Assembly: GCF_023159225.1 (NCBI RefSeq)
Contig: NC_063181.1
Span: 10,375,606 to 10,439,605 of the forward strand
Direction of reading: 5' to 3'
DNA length: 64,000 nt
From: Perognathus longimembris pacificus
Lineage: Eukaryota > Chordata > Mammalia > Rodentia > Heteromyidae
Position 1 is the first letter of the stretch. Each line of letters begins with the position of its first letter. Under the pieces are notes generated by a model. The model ran no database searches. It had not been told where the DNA came from and was given only the letters and a program-made list of their open reading frames with translations. Shown here piece by piece: positions 11,455 through 23,830 of the stretch. The translations under genes were made by a program, and so were the position numbers.

Positions 11455-11824
11455 TTTAATTCAGATTTTATTTATTTATTTTTAAATTTTTATTATCAGA
11501 TGTACAGAGAGTTTACAGTTTCATACGTTAGGCATTGGATACATTTCTTGTACTGTTTGTTACCTCGTCCCTCATTCCCCCTCCTCCTCCCCCTTTCCCT
11601 TCCCCCCCATGAGGTGTTCAGTTCACTTACACCAAACAGTTTTGCAAGTATTGCTTTTGTAGTTGTTTGTCTTTTTTTACCCTGTGTCTCTCGATTTTGG
11701 TATTCCCTTTCAATTTCCTAGTTCTAATACCAGTATAGATGGTTTCCAATGTACTCAGATAAGATTACAGAGATAGTATAGATACAACCACAGGAAGGTG
11801 ATACAAGAACATCATCAATACCTT
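11455..11824 (-). mobile_element. 5'-truncated L1, 3' UTR only, minus strand
   Basis: The plus strand shows the T-rich tail complement, 'cagtttcatacgttaggcat', 'ttcttgtactgtttgttacc', the CT/C-rich tract (polypurine in sense) and 'ctctcgattttggtattccc'. It is closely matched to the 3' UTR of the L1 at 42175. A 12-bp target-site duplication, 'ctgaatcttttt', lies at 11443-11454 and 11825-11836. Confidence 0.9.
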
Positions 11825-12056
11825 CTGAATCTTTTTGAAGTCTGCTTTGAATCACTTGATCACGTTTCAAAGCAAAGGGCTTTATGGGTATCTTTTCTGT
11901 CTTTATTTCACACAGCTCATCGTTCTTCAGAGAAAACACAAATCCTTGCTGGATTTTCATATGCTTCTGAAAGGCAAGAACTTGAAGAGTTGCAATTTAG
12001 TTCTTCAGGTTGATTTCTCAGGTTCGAGTTGTATTGAGATGTATTGTCCCGTGACT

Positions 12057-12213
12057 TGGCTACTCAGACTGTGGCCTACTGGCCATTAGTAACACCACTG
12101 GGAGTTCATTAGAAATGCGGTCTTGGGTCCCAGCCCAGAACTACACATCCATAATCTGCATCTTTGCAAAATTCCCAGTGATGCAAATACACATTAAAGT
12201 TTGAGAAGTATTG
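12057..12213 (+). mobile_element. MER5A-like non-autonomous hAT DNA transposon
   Basis: The sequence 'cagactgtggcctactggcc', 'ctgggagttcattagaaatg', 'gggtcccagcccagaac', 'ataatctgcatctttgcaaa' and 'aaagtttgagaagtattg' follows MER5A order, including the inverted ends (tgtgg... / ...caaactt-type). MER5A is a non-coding Charlie-related element shared across placental mammals, and is long inactive. Confidence 0.8.
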
Positions 12214-12580
12214 TTCAGGGCTACTGATTTTGTGTTTCAGAAAGTCATACCAAAAAAATACAGCTCTACCTTTTATATGTTTTATATTTTATGGTGATGT
12301 AGCTAGCTTTCTATTTTATGATACACATTTTCCTTTCAGAAAAAATGTGCTGTATGTCTCCATTATTATTGGAAATAGGACACAATTGAGAGACAGAGTA
12401 AATATGCTTTTTTCTGTTTTTATTTTTCTACCTGTAATGAATTTAATTTCTCCATTTATGTGGAAATAAAGTCTAAATCTCCTATTATCTTTGACAAGTG
12501 TCTTGGATAATCTGCAGTAAGTAAACATTCTCATTTCTCACCTATAGCAATAGACTTAGTGCTGGCTTTCTTTCCCTGAG

Positions 12581-12584
<4 letters not shown>

Positions 12585-12638
<54 letters not shown>
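12585..12638. repeat. (CT)n microsatellite
   Basis: A CT run with a few CTTT interruptions at its 3' edge. Confidence 0.96.
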
Positions 12639-13381
12639 TTGTCATTCCTCCTTGATTACTCTGGAAATAGTTTACTTTCATAAGTATGAACTCTATGGAA
12701 TGAAGTTACGTGTTCCATTTTTTAAATCCTTGATATAAAACTGGAGAATCAATATAAGTAAATATAGGAATAAGATGACTTTTCATTAAATGTATATTAT
12801 TGTTCATATTGACCTTGTCAGTTAATCCAAATAGGCTGAGTTAAAAAAATGTTCTTGGATTTGCTTATTGTCTGGATAGGTCATGATCTTGTAGAGAACT
12901 GTAAAGCTATGGGGAAATGAGGGATTTCCTTCCTAGACTCGCTTTCCAGCCCCGTGGTTTTCTTCTACGGGGCGACTGTTCTTCCCACATCTTTCTGAGC
13001 ATCTTCACCCTGGCAGCGACTGTGTAGTCCTGGCTAAGAAGGTGGCTCTGGGTCACACTGGCTTTGTGACAGTGGGCAAGTGGCCAAACCTCATGGAGCA
13101 AATGAGGCGTATTAATATGGCCAAATGGAAAAGTTAGATAGTGAAGTGCTATAGAACACTATTTGGCCTGCATCATGCACTCAACAAATATTAACTCCTA
13201 ATATTCTATGTGGACTTTCCTTTATGTCAGTGTCTTCTGTATGTGTACATAGTAACATACTATGCATATTTAAATATTTTGACTGTTTAAAACCTAACCT
13301 AACAGTGTGAAACTTTTCACTTAAGAATATGGGGATTAGTTTATTATGTGCAGTGTTCTCATTAGTATCCTGCAGCATTCA

Positions 13382-13383
<2 letters not shown>
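12639..13383. other. Non-repetitive sequence, no gene recognised
   Basis: No repeat family or gene is recognised. The small minus-strand frame at 12907-13101 shows no domain. Confidence 0.45.
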
Positions 13384-13419
<36 letters not shown>

Positions 13420-13637
13420 CTAGTACTAGTGCTGGAACCCGGGACCTCTCTCTTACTTGACTTTCCCTCTAGACTAGCACACTACCACTTGAGCCACACC
13501 TTCACTTTCAGTGTTTGGCTGGTTAATTGGAGGTCAGAATCTCATGGACTTTTCTGGGCTGGCTTGGAACTATGATCCTCACCTCTCAGCCACCTGAGTA
13601 GCTAGGACTGTAGATGTGAGCCACCCTTGTCTAGCTT
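13384..13637 (-). repeat. (TG)n run followed by B1-headed composite SINE
   Basis: A (TG)n run at 13384-13417 abuts the complement of the SINE tail ('gtgctggaacccgggacctc'). The tRNA-like part ('ctaccacttgagccacacct') and the B1 head ('ggactgtagatgtgagccac') follow. The dinucleotide run probably grew from the SINE tail, as A-rich tails often seed microsatellites. Confidence 0.8.
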
Positions 13638-14744
13638 CCTGAAGTATTCTTGAGAAATGGAACCAAAGAGCTTGAGAAAAGACCTCTGAACAGCAGCGCT
13701 CCTTGGTTGGGTTTGCATCAGAGCCAGGCCTTTCCATATGCCTGGCCTTCTGGCTGATACACAGTTGTCTGTTGGTCCAGTGTCTGCAACAAACAACACA
13801 GAGCCTCTTTCTTTTACTGAAACCCCTCATTGTGCACTCCTTGCTGCCATCTGAGCCGACCATACAGCTTTTGTTTAGCATGTAGGCGAAACTGTTTCTT
13901 CTAAGTACTTGAAAATATTCATAAATCTCTGAAGTAAGAATGGATGCTCATATCAGCACCCCGTATTCTGTCACATATGACCTTTGCTTAGCAATATTTG
14001 GGCAGTCCAAAGTATTTACAATCCTTTTCTTATTTATCTTCCATTTTGTAGTGAATTCAGCCACTGTCTTATTACAAAGTTCATAACACATTGCCCTTGT
14101 CACAGCTAACTCTGAGTTGTATGGGTTAGAATTTGCTCGGAAACACTCACTTTCAATCTGTTTGTGAAGTGAATGCTAGGTTCTATTTGAATATGCAGAT
14201 GAGCTAAAGATTTGAAAGAAGAGAAAAGAAAGACAACATTCCAAGGGGCCAATGAACACAAGGCCATTTTTAATCACCAGAGAGAGTCAGTAAATACCTG
14301 TTACTGATAGAGGAGTTAGACATGCCTTCTCCCAGTCCAGGTAAAAGGCAGCGCTGGTGATGGGCTTCTCTCAACCCCAGTACCTGACCTCGAAGATGGC
14401 CGGTAATGTGATGTTCGGCCATTGTGGGCTTGTGAGGCACATTTTGGGATTTGTTCTTGCCTGGGTGGACTTTTACAGCTGCTTAGAATAAGCTGAATGA
14501 CTCAGTGGTCCATCACTTACCATACTTTGAGGACCAATGGAGACAGTGCACGTGTTCTCTGAGGAGCTCCACAACATAGCAGAACTTAGCAACAGGGGAG
14601 TCACTTGTCAGTCTTAGCAACTTGACAGACACTGAAGAGTTGTGTCCAGACCTTCTCTTTAGAGCCTTCTCAACACAATGGATGCTTGTGTCATTATAGT
14701 TATGACTTATATAACTCTTACCATGTGCTAGGTCTTCGTGTCAA
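13638..14744. other. Non-repetitive sequence, no gene recognised
   Basis: No repeat or gene is recognised. The 100-codon minus-strand frame at 13579-13881 starts inside the preceding SINE and has no domain. Confidence 0.45.
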
Positions 14745-14885
14745 TTAATTATGACATCAGTAAGTCCCATTTACGTATTCCTTTGTGTAGACGAAGAAAT
14801 AGTGTTAAAGATGTTAAGTGACATGTACAGGCTAGTAAGGGGACAACCAGCTTCACACTCAGGGCTCCTCGTTGTGGTGGCTGAA
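14745..14885 (+). repeat. MIR-like SINE fragment
   Basis: 'cccatttacgtattcctttg', then 'agacgaagaaatagtgtta' and 'gttaagtgacatgtacaggc' give the MIR order (state of fraction, 'gaaactgagg', 'cccaaggtcacacagct') with heavy decay. Confidence 0.55.
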
Positions 14886-15542
14886 AACAAAAATGCCTCT
14901 GAAGATAGACATCATTGCACAATGGTCTTTTTTAGATAGGGACTCACTATTAGTCCTGGTTCAATTACCTTTCATGGAATTACAATCAATTTTAATGTTG
15001 CTAATGATTTTCAGCATCTCTTTAAATTATCTCTATTACTACCCAGGCTTAATTCCTTGACAGATTGTCACGATTGTCCTTTAGCTTTTCTCTGATCACA
15101 GAATCTTTCATCAGCCTGGCTGGAACTTTGCCTTCCCTCCACCCATCCCCCTCTCCCTCTCCACGGCCCAAGTTCATTGTCTAATTCTCTTAGGATTCCA
15201 AAGCTCACTGAGCAGCCTTCTTAATTTACACACATTTTGTCTTGTATTTCTTATCTTTTCTCTCATCTTGCTACTGAGTAATATTGATCTTAGCCTTCAT
15301 TAATTCTTCTCGTCGCCACCAATTGTCTTCCCTCTTGGTGGTCAACATCCCTTTTACAGTAGTGCTTAATAGGCTTTACTCTACATCTGTTGGGATTCCA
15401 ATTTATTTCTTTTTACTTTTCTTTGACTTACAAGACTTATTGTATCGTCTATAACGGATTTCCTCCTGCCAGCCATAGCTTCCTTATTCCTCTGGTGGGA
15501 CTCTTACTTGCCCTTTTCTCATTCTTTCTTCCTTACTTTTGT
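14886..15542. other. Non-repetitive T-rich sequence
   Basis: Pyrimidine-rich unique sequence with no recognised gene or repeat. It forms the left flank of the LTR-like block. Confidence 0.4.
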
Positions 15543-16064
15543 GTGGCCAAAGAGGATTGGACAGTGGTGGACGGAGCTCAGGCCTGTACCACCTGAGGAA
15601 CCCCAGGCCCCGTCTGTCGGGGTTTTTTAGCCTCCCGCGCTCTCCTGTCCTGCAGGAGAGACGGGATAGCACACCCCACGCGGACGGGTCCAGGAAGAGG
15701 ATATGAGGGCTGACAGACTGCCATCCAGCCCCCCTCTCGGCGGAGGACACACATACAGTCCAGGAGCTAGTCAGCGCTAAGACTCGTTTAATGGCGGCGA
15801 TGAGCTGTTCTTTTAAAGGGGCTGGAGGGCGGCGGAAGGGGAGGGGTACGGGCACCTACGTATGGGCTGGGATTTGATGCCTGAGCTGTCCATCAGGGTG
15901 GAGCTCCGAGGGACCTCCCTAAGGGGCGGCCTTCATCTATGTGGGCCGCCTCCGGGTTCACCACCAGGGGCCATCTTGGCTACACATGTTCCCAAGGCTG
16001 GGAGGTGGGGCCAGCTAGAACCGCCTCTTAATGCTGCAAGGCATCCGGGTGGGCGGGCCCTACA
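15543..16064 (-). mobile_element. CpG-rich endogenous retrovirus LTR-like block, minus strand
   Basis: Read on the minus strand, the block starts 'tgtagggcccgcccacc' at 16064. It contains a TATA-like 'tttaaaag' (15811-15818 in plus coordinates) and, about 20 bases on, an 'attaaa' polyadenylation signal (15787-15792). It then continues into GC-rich R/U5-like sequence. This order and the high CpG content, in AT-rich surroundings, suggest a solo LTR of an endogenous retrovirus. The 3' boundary is uncertain: it may lie between about 15543 and 15594, and I could not find a matching target-site duplication or any gag, pol or env. The alternative is a small CpG-rich promoter-like element. Open frames here (120-123 codons) reflect high GC content. 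Confidence 0.55.
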
Positions 16065-17319
16065 CTGTCAGTCTCCATGTGCACTGCCACATTCTCTTCC
16101 CACCCATCGCAGCCTCACTTCAGTGCCACATCCTGATTCTGCAAGTTGGCCAGCAAAGGGAGAGTGGTACCCAGAGCCAAGGAGACAGAGACTGTGGAGG
16201 TTAAGAATCTTATGCCGCTTGTAAGTGGTTCAACTGGGTAGAATGCCACTTGGCGTCTATGTAACTCCTGAGCCTATCTATTATCTGTTGCAAGCAATTT
16301 GGTGCCTCAATTTGTATTTGCTACAACTTTGATTATCTTCTATAATTGGATTGTATCTTTCATGTCTTAATTAGAGAGCATCTGATTTATTCCCTACTGT
16401 CCAAAACCTTAATATTCTTACATCATACTCTCTAGAGCTACTTATCTCTCCCTGTTTGATTCATTAATAATCCCAGTACATCCTTTTCTTTGCTCATTGT
16501 ATTAGAATTAAGTAGCTGGTGGCTCCTGTTTCCCTGCTTTTTGCCACCCTAAGAACAGGCCTTTATTCGTTTCATTGTTCTGCTCTTCCAGGCTAATGAT
16601 TCCTAAATCAAGGCTATTGATTATTTTACTTTAAGTGAATTTATACTTTGCTGCCTACAGAACGTTTGCACGAATTATGAACTGAATTTTATTCTTAAAC
16701 CTGTGTCTTGTTCCTACCAACTTTGTGCTAACATCTACACAGGATGTTAATGGGTGGCTTACTTTTTTTAAACATGAGCTTCGTAAGATACTCACTCATA
16801 AGATACCGACAACGATTTTAAATCAATTATAGAAAATATTAGATACTAGGCATTATTGTTGGCTCTGTAATTCTGGTTTAGAATGAGTTTGGGCTTGATG
16901 AACATAGATTTCTTTTCCTATCGTCATTTTCTTTCAGGTTCACAAAGAAAAAAAGAAAATCAGTTATTATGAAATGTGGAAAAGGCACAAAGCCCCCAAA
17001 TATAGGAAGAATATAAAAATGACAGATGCTTGTTGGTTGTCTGTATCTTAATAGTTTTGTCTGGTTGTGGCCACTGTACTTTGTTGGCTAGACACCAAGA
17101 CGTATGAAGGTAGTGGTGTGCAGGTGACAGATGCTGCCAGTGAATGCTCCTCATGCTAGTGGCTTTCATACTTTCAAAGGGTTCTAAGACCCATAAAAAT
17201 GATGCAATTAGACTGTACGCAGTCCACAGTGCTTCAAATATTTATCTCTCGGGGGCCTTTTCTTTTGTGGGTGGAGAGCGGGGGATAGTTGACAGGATTT
17301 TTCTCGGCAGCTTAGGTTG
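16065..17319. other. Non-repetitive sequence, no gene recognised
   Basis: GC-moderate for about 200 bases next to the LTR-like block, then AT-rich. No repeat or gene is recognised. Confidence 0.45.
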
Positions 17320-17422
17320 TTTTCACACTTACTATGTAGCAAAGACTGGTCTCCAAATCAAGATCCTTCTGCCTTAGCATCCTGAGTTCTGGGATTATCG
17401 GTGTGAGCCACCATCCCTGGCT
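17320..17422 (-). repeat. B1-like SINE fragment, minus strand
   Basis: 'cttactatgtagcaaagact', 'gccttagcatcctgag' and 'ggtgtgagccaccatccctg' read as the reverse complement of a B1 monomer. Confidence 0.7.
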
Positions 17423-17658
17423 TTTCTCTGATCTTTTGCAGAAAGCTTACCCAGGGTAATGTGCAGGTGTCAGTAGAGAGGACTTGGAGGCCACAGGTTA
17501 AACATAGTTATCACTTCCACTCTTGTTCTTAATGGTTAGTGCATTTAAGGTCATCTTATGAGAGGATAACAGTAAAGGCCTGTAGGTTTCATTTCTTTCT
17601 TTTTCCACTTTCTTCCTTATATTTCCTGGCTTTTTGGTTGTGATGGAAATGTGTGGAC

Positions 17659-17750
17659 CTTTTTTTTCCAGGCTGGCCTTAAACCATGATCCTCTTGACC
17701 TCTGCCTCACGAGATGCTGGGATTCCTAGTGTGAGCCACTTGTGCATGGT
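17659..17750 (-). repeat. B1-like SINE fragment, minus strand
   Basis: 'tccaggctggccttaaacca', 'tgcctcacgagatgctggga' and 'tagtgtgagccac' form the reverse complement of a B1 monomer. Confidence 0.72.
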
Positions 17751-17943
17751 GAGGTCGAGTCCATTCATGTGGACGTTCTGTTTTAATGAACATATTCCAG
17801 CATTAGAGCTGGTTTGGTCAGCAACTCTCCACACAGAAACATTTGAAAGGCTCTCTGAGTAACATCCTCCCAGGTCCGCCTCATGCTCCAAGCAGTAAAT
17901 CAGTGTTTCAGAGCTATCATCTAACCAGTTGGAGGCAGCTTTT

Positions 17944-18148
17944 TTTTTTTTTTTTGGCCAGTCCTGGGCCTTGGACTCAGGGCCTGAGCACTGTCCCTGG
18001 CTTCTTCCGGCTCAAGGCTAGCACTCTGCCACTTGAGCCACAGCGCCGCTTCTGGCCGTTTTCTGTATATGTGGTGCTGGGGAATCGAACCTAGGGCCTC
18101 GTGTATCCGAGGCAGGCACTCTTGCCACTAGGCTATATCCCCAGCCCC
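17944..18148 (-). mobile_element. IDL-Geo dimeric SINE, young full-length copy, minus strand
   Basis: The reverse complement appears identical over the body to the copy at 1109, including the Geo variant 'cttgagccggaagaagcc'. Poly-T at the left marks the A tail. A 13-bp target-site duplication, 'ggaggcagctttt', lies at 17931-17943 and 18149-18161. Confidence 0.94.
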
Positions 18149-18161
18149 GGAGGCAGCTTTT

Positions 18162-19694
18162 AAACCTACCGCCCAGTTACCCCTGTCTGTTATCACTGGA
18201 GAAAAGCTAGACTCTACATATCAGGATGCAGGGCATGGACATGGGACATTGGGTACAGGAGCCATTCTGAGTCCCTGAAGAAATTAGGTCTTATTGGAAG
18301 GAGGGATTTAAAGAAGAGAGGGTTGCCAGCAGACCAAGAGAGATCCTGGTCTTTAGTACTGATAACATGGTAGATTCACCTTCTCCACAAGACCTGATAA
18401 CTGCACCAGAAGGAGGGAGAGAGTGAGGGAGGGAAGGAAGGAGGGAGGGGAGGATTAGCCAGTAATGATTTTGCCTCTTGTCAAAGCTTAAGTCTCACTG
18501 GGTGAGTCCAAACTCCAATAGGTTCCAGCAAAGCTTCCCTCCAGTGTCTTGGGAAATAGAAGGGTTCAGGTATTGAATCGAGCCATTGAATAATCTGAAT
18601 AGAAATACTAAACTTTAAGCCTTCAGCTCCTAAGCTGACTTTCTGCAATTTAAAAGGTGTTTGCTAGAGGTCATGGAGACATTTTTTTAAAAAAAATCAA
18701 GTATAGAATTATTCCAGAGGAGTGTACAGCCTTTCAGAGTTTGGTTTAATTGAATTTATAGTAGGCAAGTCAGGCAAAAACCAAATTTCATGGAAAAGCT
18801 TCTCAAGCAAAGTTGTTGGAAATGTAAATTAGATTTGAAGGTGACAGATCAACTACGGAGAGCTGCTACAGTGCCTTGCTGTTCAATTCTACACGAGTCT
18901 GCTTAGAATTAATACTGTTGGTTTTCTGATGTAGTTGGGTACTAATTTCAAGTGCTGAGGCCAAGTATATACTCCCCAGATATCACCATTCTATCGAAGT
19001 AATGAAAGTATGCCAGGGTTAGAGACTCTCGGCTCTCACACTGAGGCTGTGTTTTGTATCAGTTCGATGTTCAGGCAAGAAGATTCCAGCAGCTGAAACT
19101 CCAAAGAGTCTTTGGAATATTTCTTGTTTAGGAAAAGTAGAGTTTGGGGACTTGAGGAGAAAACAACAATATTATAAAGCTGGCGTATTTAAACATGTGA
19201 GGTTATATACGTAAATCTTTAGCCATATACTTAAAAAATCATTAGTGATTTTAGGTATGTATGTAATTCATATCAATGGGTAAATGTATATTAATTTTAT
19301 AAAGTACCAACATTTCCTTTTACATCATTGCCATGGCTAGCAAGTGCTATACAATGCGGGGGGGGGGGGGAGGCTGGGTACTGATGCTTATGTACTCAAT
19401 GGGTACTGATGCTTATGTACTCAATTAAATATTATTGATGGAAACGAAAGACCTTGTGCACCCTTGAAATTTCCTGCCCCAAATCTTTGAACACTAGAGA
19501 TGCTCCTTGGCAGGCAGGGTGGTTTAGTGAGCCCTGGGTGTCGGCAGAGTTGGGGGGCCTCATGATTTCATCGAGGGGTTCTATAATAAATACCTCAAGT
19601 CCTTCTCAGGGCTAAGTTCTACTCATTTCCAAGTCGCTGGAATATCTCCCTACATGGTATGTCTGCACTCTCTCTCAGAAAGGGCAACGATTTC
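18162..19694. other. Unique sequence with GGGA-rich tract
   Basis: A purine tract (GGGA/GGAA units) spans 18408-18454. Text from about 18640 to 19160 is complex, unique and CpG-containing, and could be conserved non-coding sequence, but this cannot be tested here. No gene is recognised. Confidence 0.4.
19376..19425 (+). repeat. Perfect 25-bp tandem duplication beside a G run
   Basis: The unit starting 'gggtactgatgcttatgtac' (25 bp) occupies 19376-19400 and is repeated exactly at 19401-19425. A run of 13 G residues (19358-19370) lies just upstream. Confidence 0.97.
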
Positions 19695-19920
19695 CTTTTG
19701 GTAGTACTGAGATTTGAACTCAGGGTCTCCTGCTTGCGTGACTTGCTTGCTCAGCTGGCACTCTTGCTACTTGATCCCTGCTTCCAACCCTGCTTGTGGC
19801 TCGGTGTTTGAGTCATGGAGTTTCTCAGACTTCTCTGCCTGGGCTGGCTTCAAACCAGGAAGGCAGATTTCAGCTTCTGAATTGCGAGGATTGCAGGTGT
19901 GAGCCACTGGTGCCCAGCTG
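19695..19920 (-). repeat. B1-headed composite SINE, minus strand
   Basis: 'gtactgagatttgaactcag', 'ctgcctgggctggcttcaaa' and 'gcaggtgtgagccactggtg' are the reversed tail, middle and head of the composite SINE. Confidence 0.75.
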
Positions 19921-20529
19921 TAAGTAGACAGCTTTTAAAATGATCACTTCTGTTTTGAGGTCATAGGAGCTATGCTTCTGCTGCATGCGACGCCACCTAT
20001 TCAGCTCGGGCACTGTGCCTTACACATGATCGAAACTCAGTGCACACTTGTTGAGGGGATGAATGGAGACTAAATTTGGCATCCTGAGATTATGATCTTA
20101 GTTCCCAGATTTAGACACTGAACAATTATACTGATGGAGCTGATGTTTATAAATGGGCTGAACAGGCTGCTCTATCAAGAACGTTCTGATGTCATTTGAT
20201 TTCCACTCATCCTCAGGAATAACCTCAGGATATACTAGGCTGTGCTGTAGTCACCATGCCACTGGTTTAGTGACTCAACCCACTAGACCAACATCTACTA
20301 CCACCTGGACAATGTGACTTGAGGTTTCTTGGGCCTCCCTGTGGCCCTGCCTTGTCCATCTAGGTCAGAAAGAGGACATTTCCCTTTGCAGATCTGGAAG
20401 TAATCCAGCAAACCGTTGCTCCTATTGGTCAGAACTAAACACAGACCACACCAGAGACAGGGTCTGAGAAATGCCATCCTCCCTGTGCTGGAAGGAGAAG
20501 AGAACCAAAACTTGGTCTAGAATGACAGT
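19921..20529. other. Non-repetitive sequence, no gene recognised
   Basis: No repeat or gene is recognised. Confidence 0.4.
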
Positions 20530-20690
20530 AATGGCAACGTGGACTCATTACGTAATGATCCCCATAAGTTACTGCTTTACAAATCATAAAAGTGAAGCCC
20601 AGAGAGAGTAAGTTACTTGTGTAAGGTTACGTAATTAATACATGGCAAAGCAAGGTCTGGAATTTCTGTTTGTTTTCAAAGCCCACGCTC
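20530..20690 (+). repeat. MIR SINE fragment
   Basis: 'aaagtgaagcccagagagag' followed by 'taagttacttgtgtaaggtt' and 'aatacatggcaaagcaaggt' is the central MIR segment in order, diverged. Confidence 0.7.
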
Positions 20691-23239
20691 TTCATAAAGC
20701 AAGCAACACTGTCTTTCTTAAGGGAACAGATGTCCTTCTTAAGAAATACAATCTCCATGAGGGGAAGAATAGTGAAGGTATTGGTAGGGACTTTGGGCCA
20801 CCTGGTTTTCTAGTCTTGATTCCCACCACCAATGTGCTTGTCGACATTGCTGAGCTCAGGCTGGCACGTCACGTTAGGATCACATGATTCTAGTGCTCTT
20901 ATATGGTAATTAATATACTATGTGGCTGTCTCTAGTCATGCACAGTTTCTTAGCTGCAAGGTTCTTATGAGAACACTTCTTCTCGTGTAAGAAGTCCTTC
21001 AAATGATCTCAATTCATTTCCTTATCTCCCCTGCCACTGGCTATGCTATGCAATTTATAGCATAAAGATAGCTGGATATAATCTCTTCATTAGATGATGA
21101 TGATGTTAGGTTTCTGATTGGATTTATTGTCACCTTTATTTTCCCTCTTTTTTTTATCCTATTGTAAAGAAAAGATACTTAAAAGTGTTCTGCAGACGGT
21201 TTCTAGTCAACACAAATGGGTAAGTCACTTTAAATTCAGAACGTTCTTGATATTTTTGCCTTTTTGTGGATCAAAGAGTGATCTGGTGGCTGAGACCTAA
21301 TTAAGCAAGGCAGCCTTCTTCCCTGGAGAGAGAAAAACATTAAAAAAAATACATTAAATTACCATCCCCAGTTTCCTGCCTTCCAAAATGCCATACTTCT
21401 CAGTATTTGGCTCCTACTTGGGGTGTCTCCTAGCCTCCAAGTCTCCAGGTTTTATGAATCTCTGTCCCTATCAGTCCTCCCTAGTCCTCCCCAATTCTTT
21501 CCACTGGCTCTTCATCAGTCATGTTGAACCTGGGAGCCATGCCCCTGGACCCACTGTTTTCATCCTGTTTGCTACCACATTGCTGCATATAGAATGCTGT
21601 CGGCTTTACAAACTTACCCCAGGCTTCATTCCTGGCTGTGGCTAAATGCGCAATACATTGTAAGATTGGAAAAGTTTAAGACTTCCATTAATTAGAAAGA
21701 AAAACAGCCATCATATTTTTGTGTGACCCCAATCCTTTGGGCATGTTTACCTCTCAAGGTTAACATGAAACCCTTCTCAACCAGAGCCTATGTGTACTAG
21801 GCCTTTCTTCTTCTATCTGGACATAAAGCCTGGTGTTGATTGTTCCACCGTTGAGCCTCTTGAAAATGAGATTTCACTTAAGTAGAACATTTTCATTGCT
21901 GAATAACAGGCCTCTTTAATTTTATATTTCCAGAGTAGCTAGGGAAAAAAAAAACATTTACATGTACTCCCAGACTTTTCTTTTCTGAGCTCTAAAGAGA
22001 CAGGCAAGACTGATTGGAAAACAGATGACTATGATACAACCTCTTTATTGGGGAGCCATAAAAACCAGGAAGAGAAAACGCCACAGGATCTAGGCATTTA
22101 TTGTATTAAAAGCCTTTAGCAAATTACATATGTGGTGGTTGAAACTGACCTTGGGAGTTACCTAAGTCTTCGGATGTGCTCTTATATCCGAATGCGGTCT
22201 GTAAAGAATGATGATGATCTAGTGGATTTACAGAATATCATCTGAGAAGTCTGGTTCAGCCCTTTCATTATGGTGAGAGATGGGGGCACCACACCTCTTT
22301 GGCCTGAAGAAGCTCATTCTCCACGGGTATCTCCTTTCTCTCTGTCCTTTTCAGTTCCCACACAAAACCACTTTCTGCAAGATCTCATACAACTATTTCA
22401 ATTCTGGATGGGCCCGTCCTTTGTGCATTTAGATTTCCATCGATTATAATGCATTTCAAGTACCCCTTTCTGCTGTATTGTTCTCTTTTCTATTGTTCCC
22501 CTTCCAATTCTCTGGCTTTTCTCTCTTTTTTTTTTACTTCACTTTATGAAACCATTTTTGGGTATGTGTAGGTGTGCTTCTGAGGATGTCATTAATTAGG
22601 ACAATGAGCCACATGAGATTCAAGATTTTACAGGGCACGGAGAAAAAGAAAAGAGGACCTAGGTTAGATTGGACAGAGAGATAAATGGGCATTTATGGAG
22701 TGGGTTGCTACTTGGGTTGACTATTCTGGCTTTGATTCTTTGTTCTGCTCTTTGGTCAGTGAGCGCAGCAGAGGCTGGGCAAAGGAGGCCTTCCTTAGCA
22801 GTGGGCCTGTAAGCTGAGTCCTGGAGGGTGAGGTGGATACAATGGTGCTGAATAAAGGAGGGGAATTCTAGGCAGAGAAGATCGGCACATGCATGGGGCT
22901 GAGAAGACAAAGATGAGTCTTACCTGTGGGTCCTTGTCCTCAAGGAGTTGACAGCTCAGTTCACTGATTGTCAAGGTTTTGCTGTATTTGCATCTAAATC
23001 TTCCTCTTAGAAGTGACAAAAGTTCTTGAGCTGGATCTACAGCTATTTCCTCTAATCTCATCTTTTGGTTTCTGTGTACCCATTTATCTGTCTATCTGTT
23101 CATCTGTCTTAACCTCTGATCAACCTGTAGATAGCTTTGAAGGGGACTGCATAAATGTCCTCTTGCCAATTTTAACTCATGTCTGCACCAGGCACTCAGT
23201 TCTGATATGTTTGCTAAAAATTATCATGGTATAATGTCT
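20691..23239. other. Mostly unique sequence, no gene recognised
   Basis: No gene is recognised. About 22780-22900 ('aggccttccttagcagtggg', 'aattctaggcagagaagatc') resembles a common ancient mammalian repeat that I cannot name with confidence. Short frames at 21388-21645 and 22659-23061 show no domain. Confidence 0.4.
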
Positions 23240-23830
23240 TCCATTCTGTCCATGAGGTCACAAAAAATAGAATCTCATCCTTTTCTATAGCTGAATAGTA
23301 TTCCATTGTTTGTGTATTTATATCTAATTTCCTTTAATCATGCATTGATGGACACTCAGGTTGTTGATTCCATGTATTGCTTATCGTAACATAGTGCTGC
23401 AACAAACAGGAGAGTACTGATGTCACTCCAAATGCTCATTTCATTTCCTTCAAATATACACCGAGAAGTATAATGGCTGGTTCACATAGCAGGTCTATTT
23501 TTATGTTTTCGTGGAGTCTCCATAGTGTTTTCCATAGTGGCTACACTATTTTTACCTTCCCACCATCAGTGTATGAGAGTTCCCCTTTCTCCGCATCTTT
23601 GCCAGCATTTGATACTAATTTTAAATTTCAATTTACCTTCCCACAAGATCCATTGAAACAGGAGTAAGGGAATAAATATTTCATGTGTCTTTGATCTTGC
23701 CTTTCCCTAATACTTAGGAAACACAAGCCCTTTTTTTCATATACCTATTGACCATCTGTACATCATTTTTAGATGAGGTGTCTTCAGATCGCTAGCCCAT
23801 TTTTAATTGTATTACTTGTTTTTAGTATGG
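23240..23830 (-). mobile_element. Ancient L1 fragment, ORF2 C-terminal region, minus strand
   Basis: The plus strand shows 'gctgaatagtattccattgt', 'catgcattgatggacactca', 'ccatagtggctacactattt' and 'gaggtgtcttcagatcgcta'. These are the reverse complement of the 3' portion of mammalian L1 ORF2, in order. It is much more decayed than the L1 at 42175 and has no intact frame. Confidence 0.85.

Noticed and set aside
15387..15390. 'ctgt' as a 4-bp target duplication matching 16065-16068 for the LTR-like block
   Set aside because: A 4-base match is expected by chance, and it would force 150 bases of ordinary AT-rich sequence into the LTR.
15484..15855. A 123-codon minus-strand frame in GC-rich DNA as a gene
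   Set aside because: It lies in the LTR-like block; GC-rich DNA has few stops. No domain is seen.
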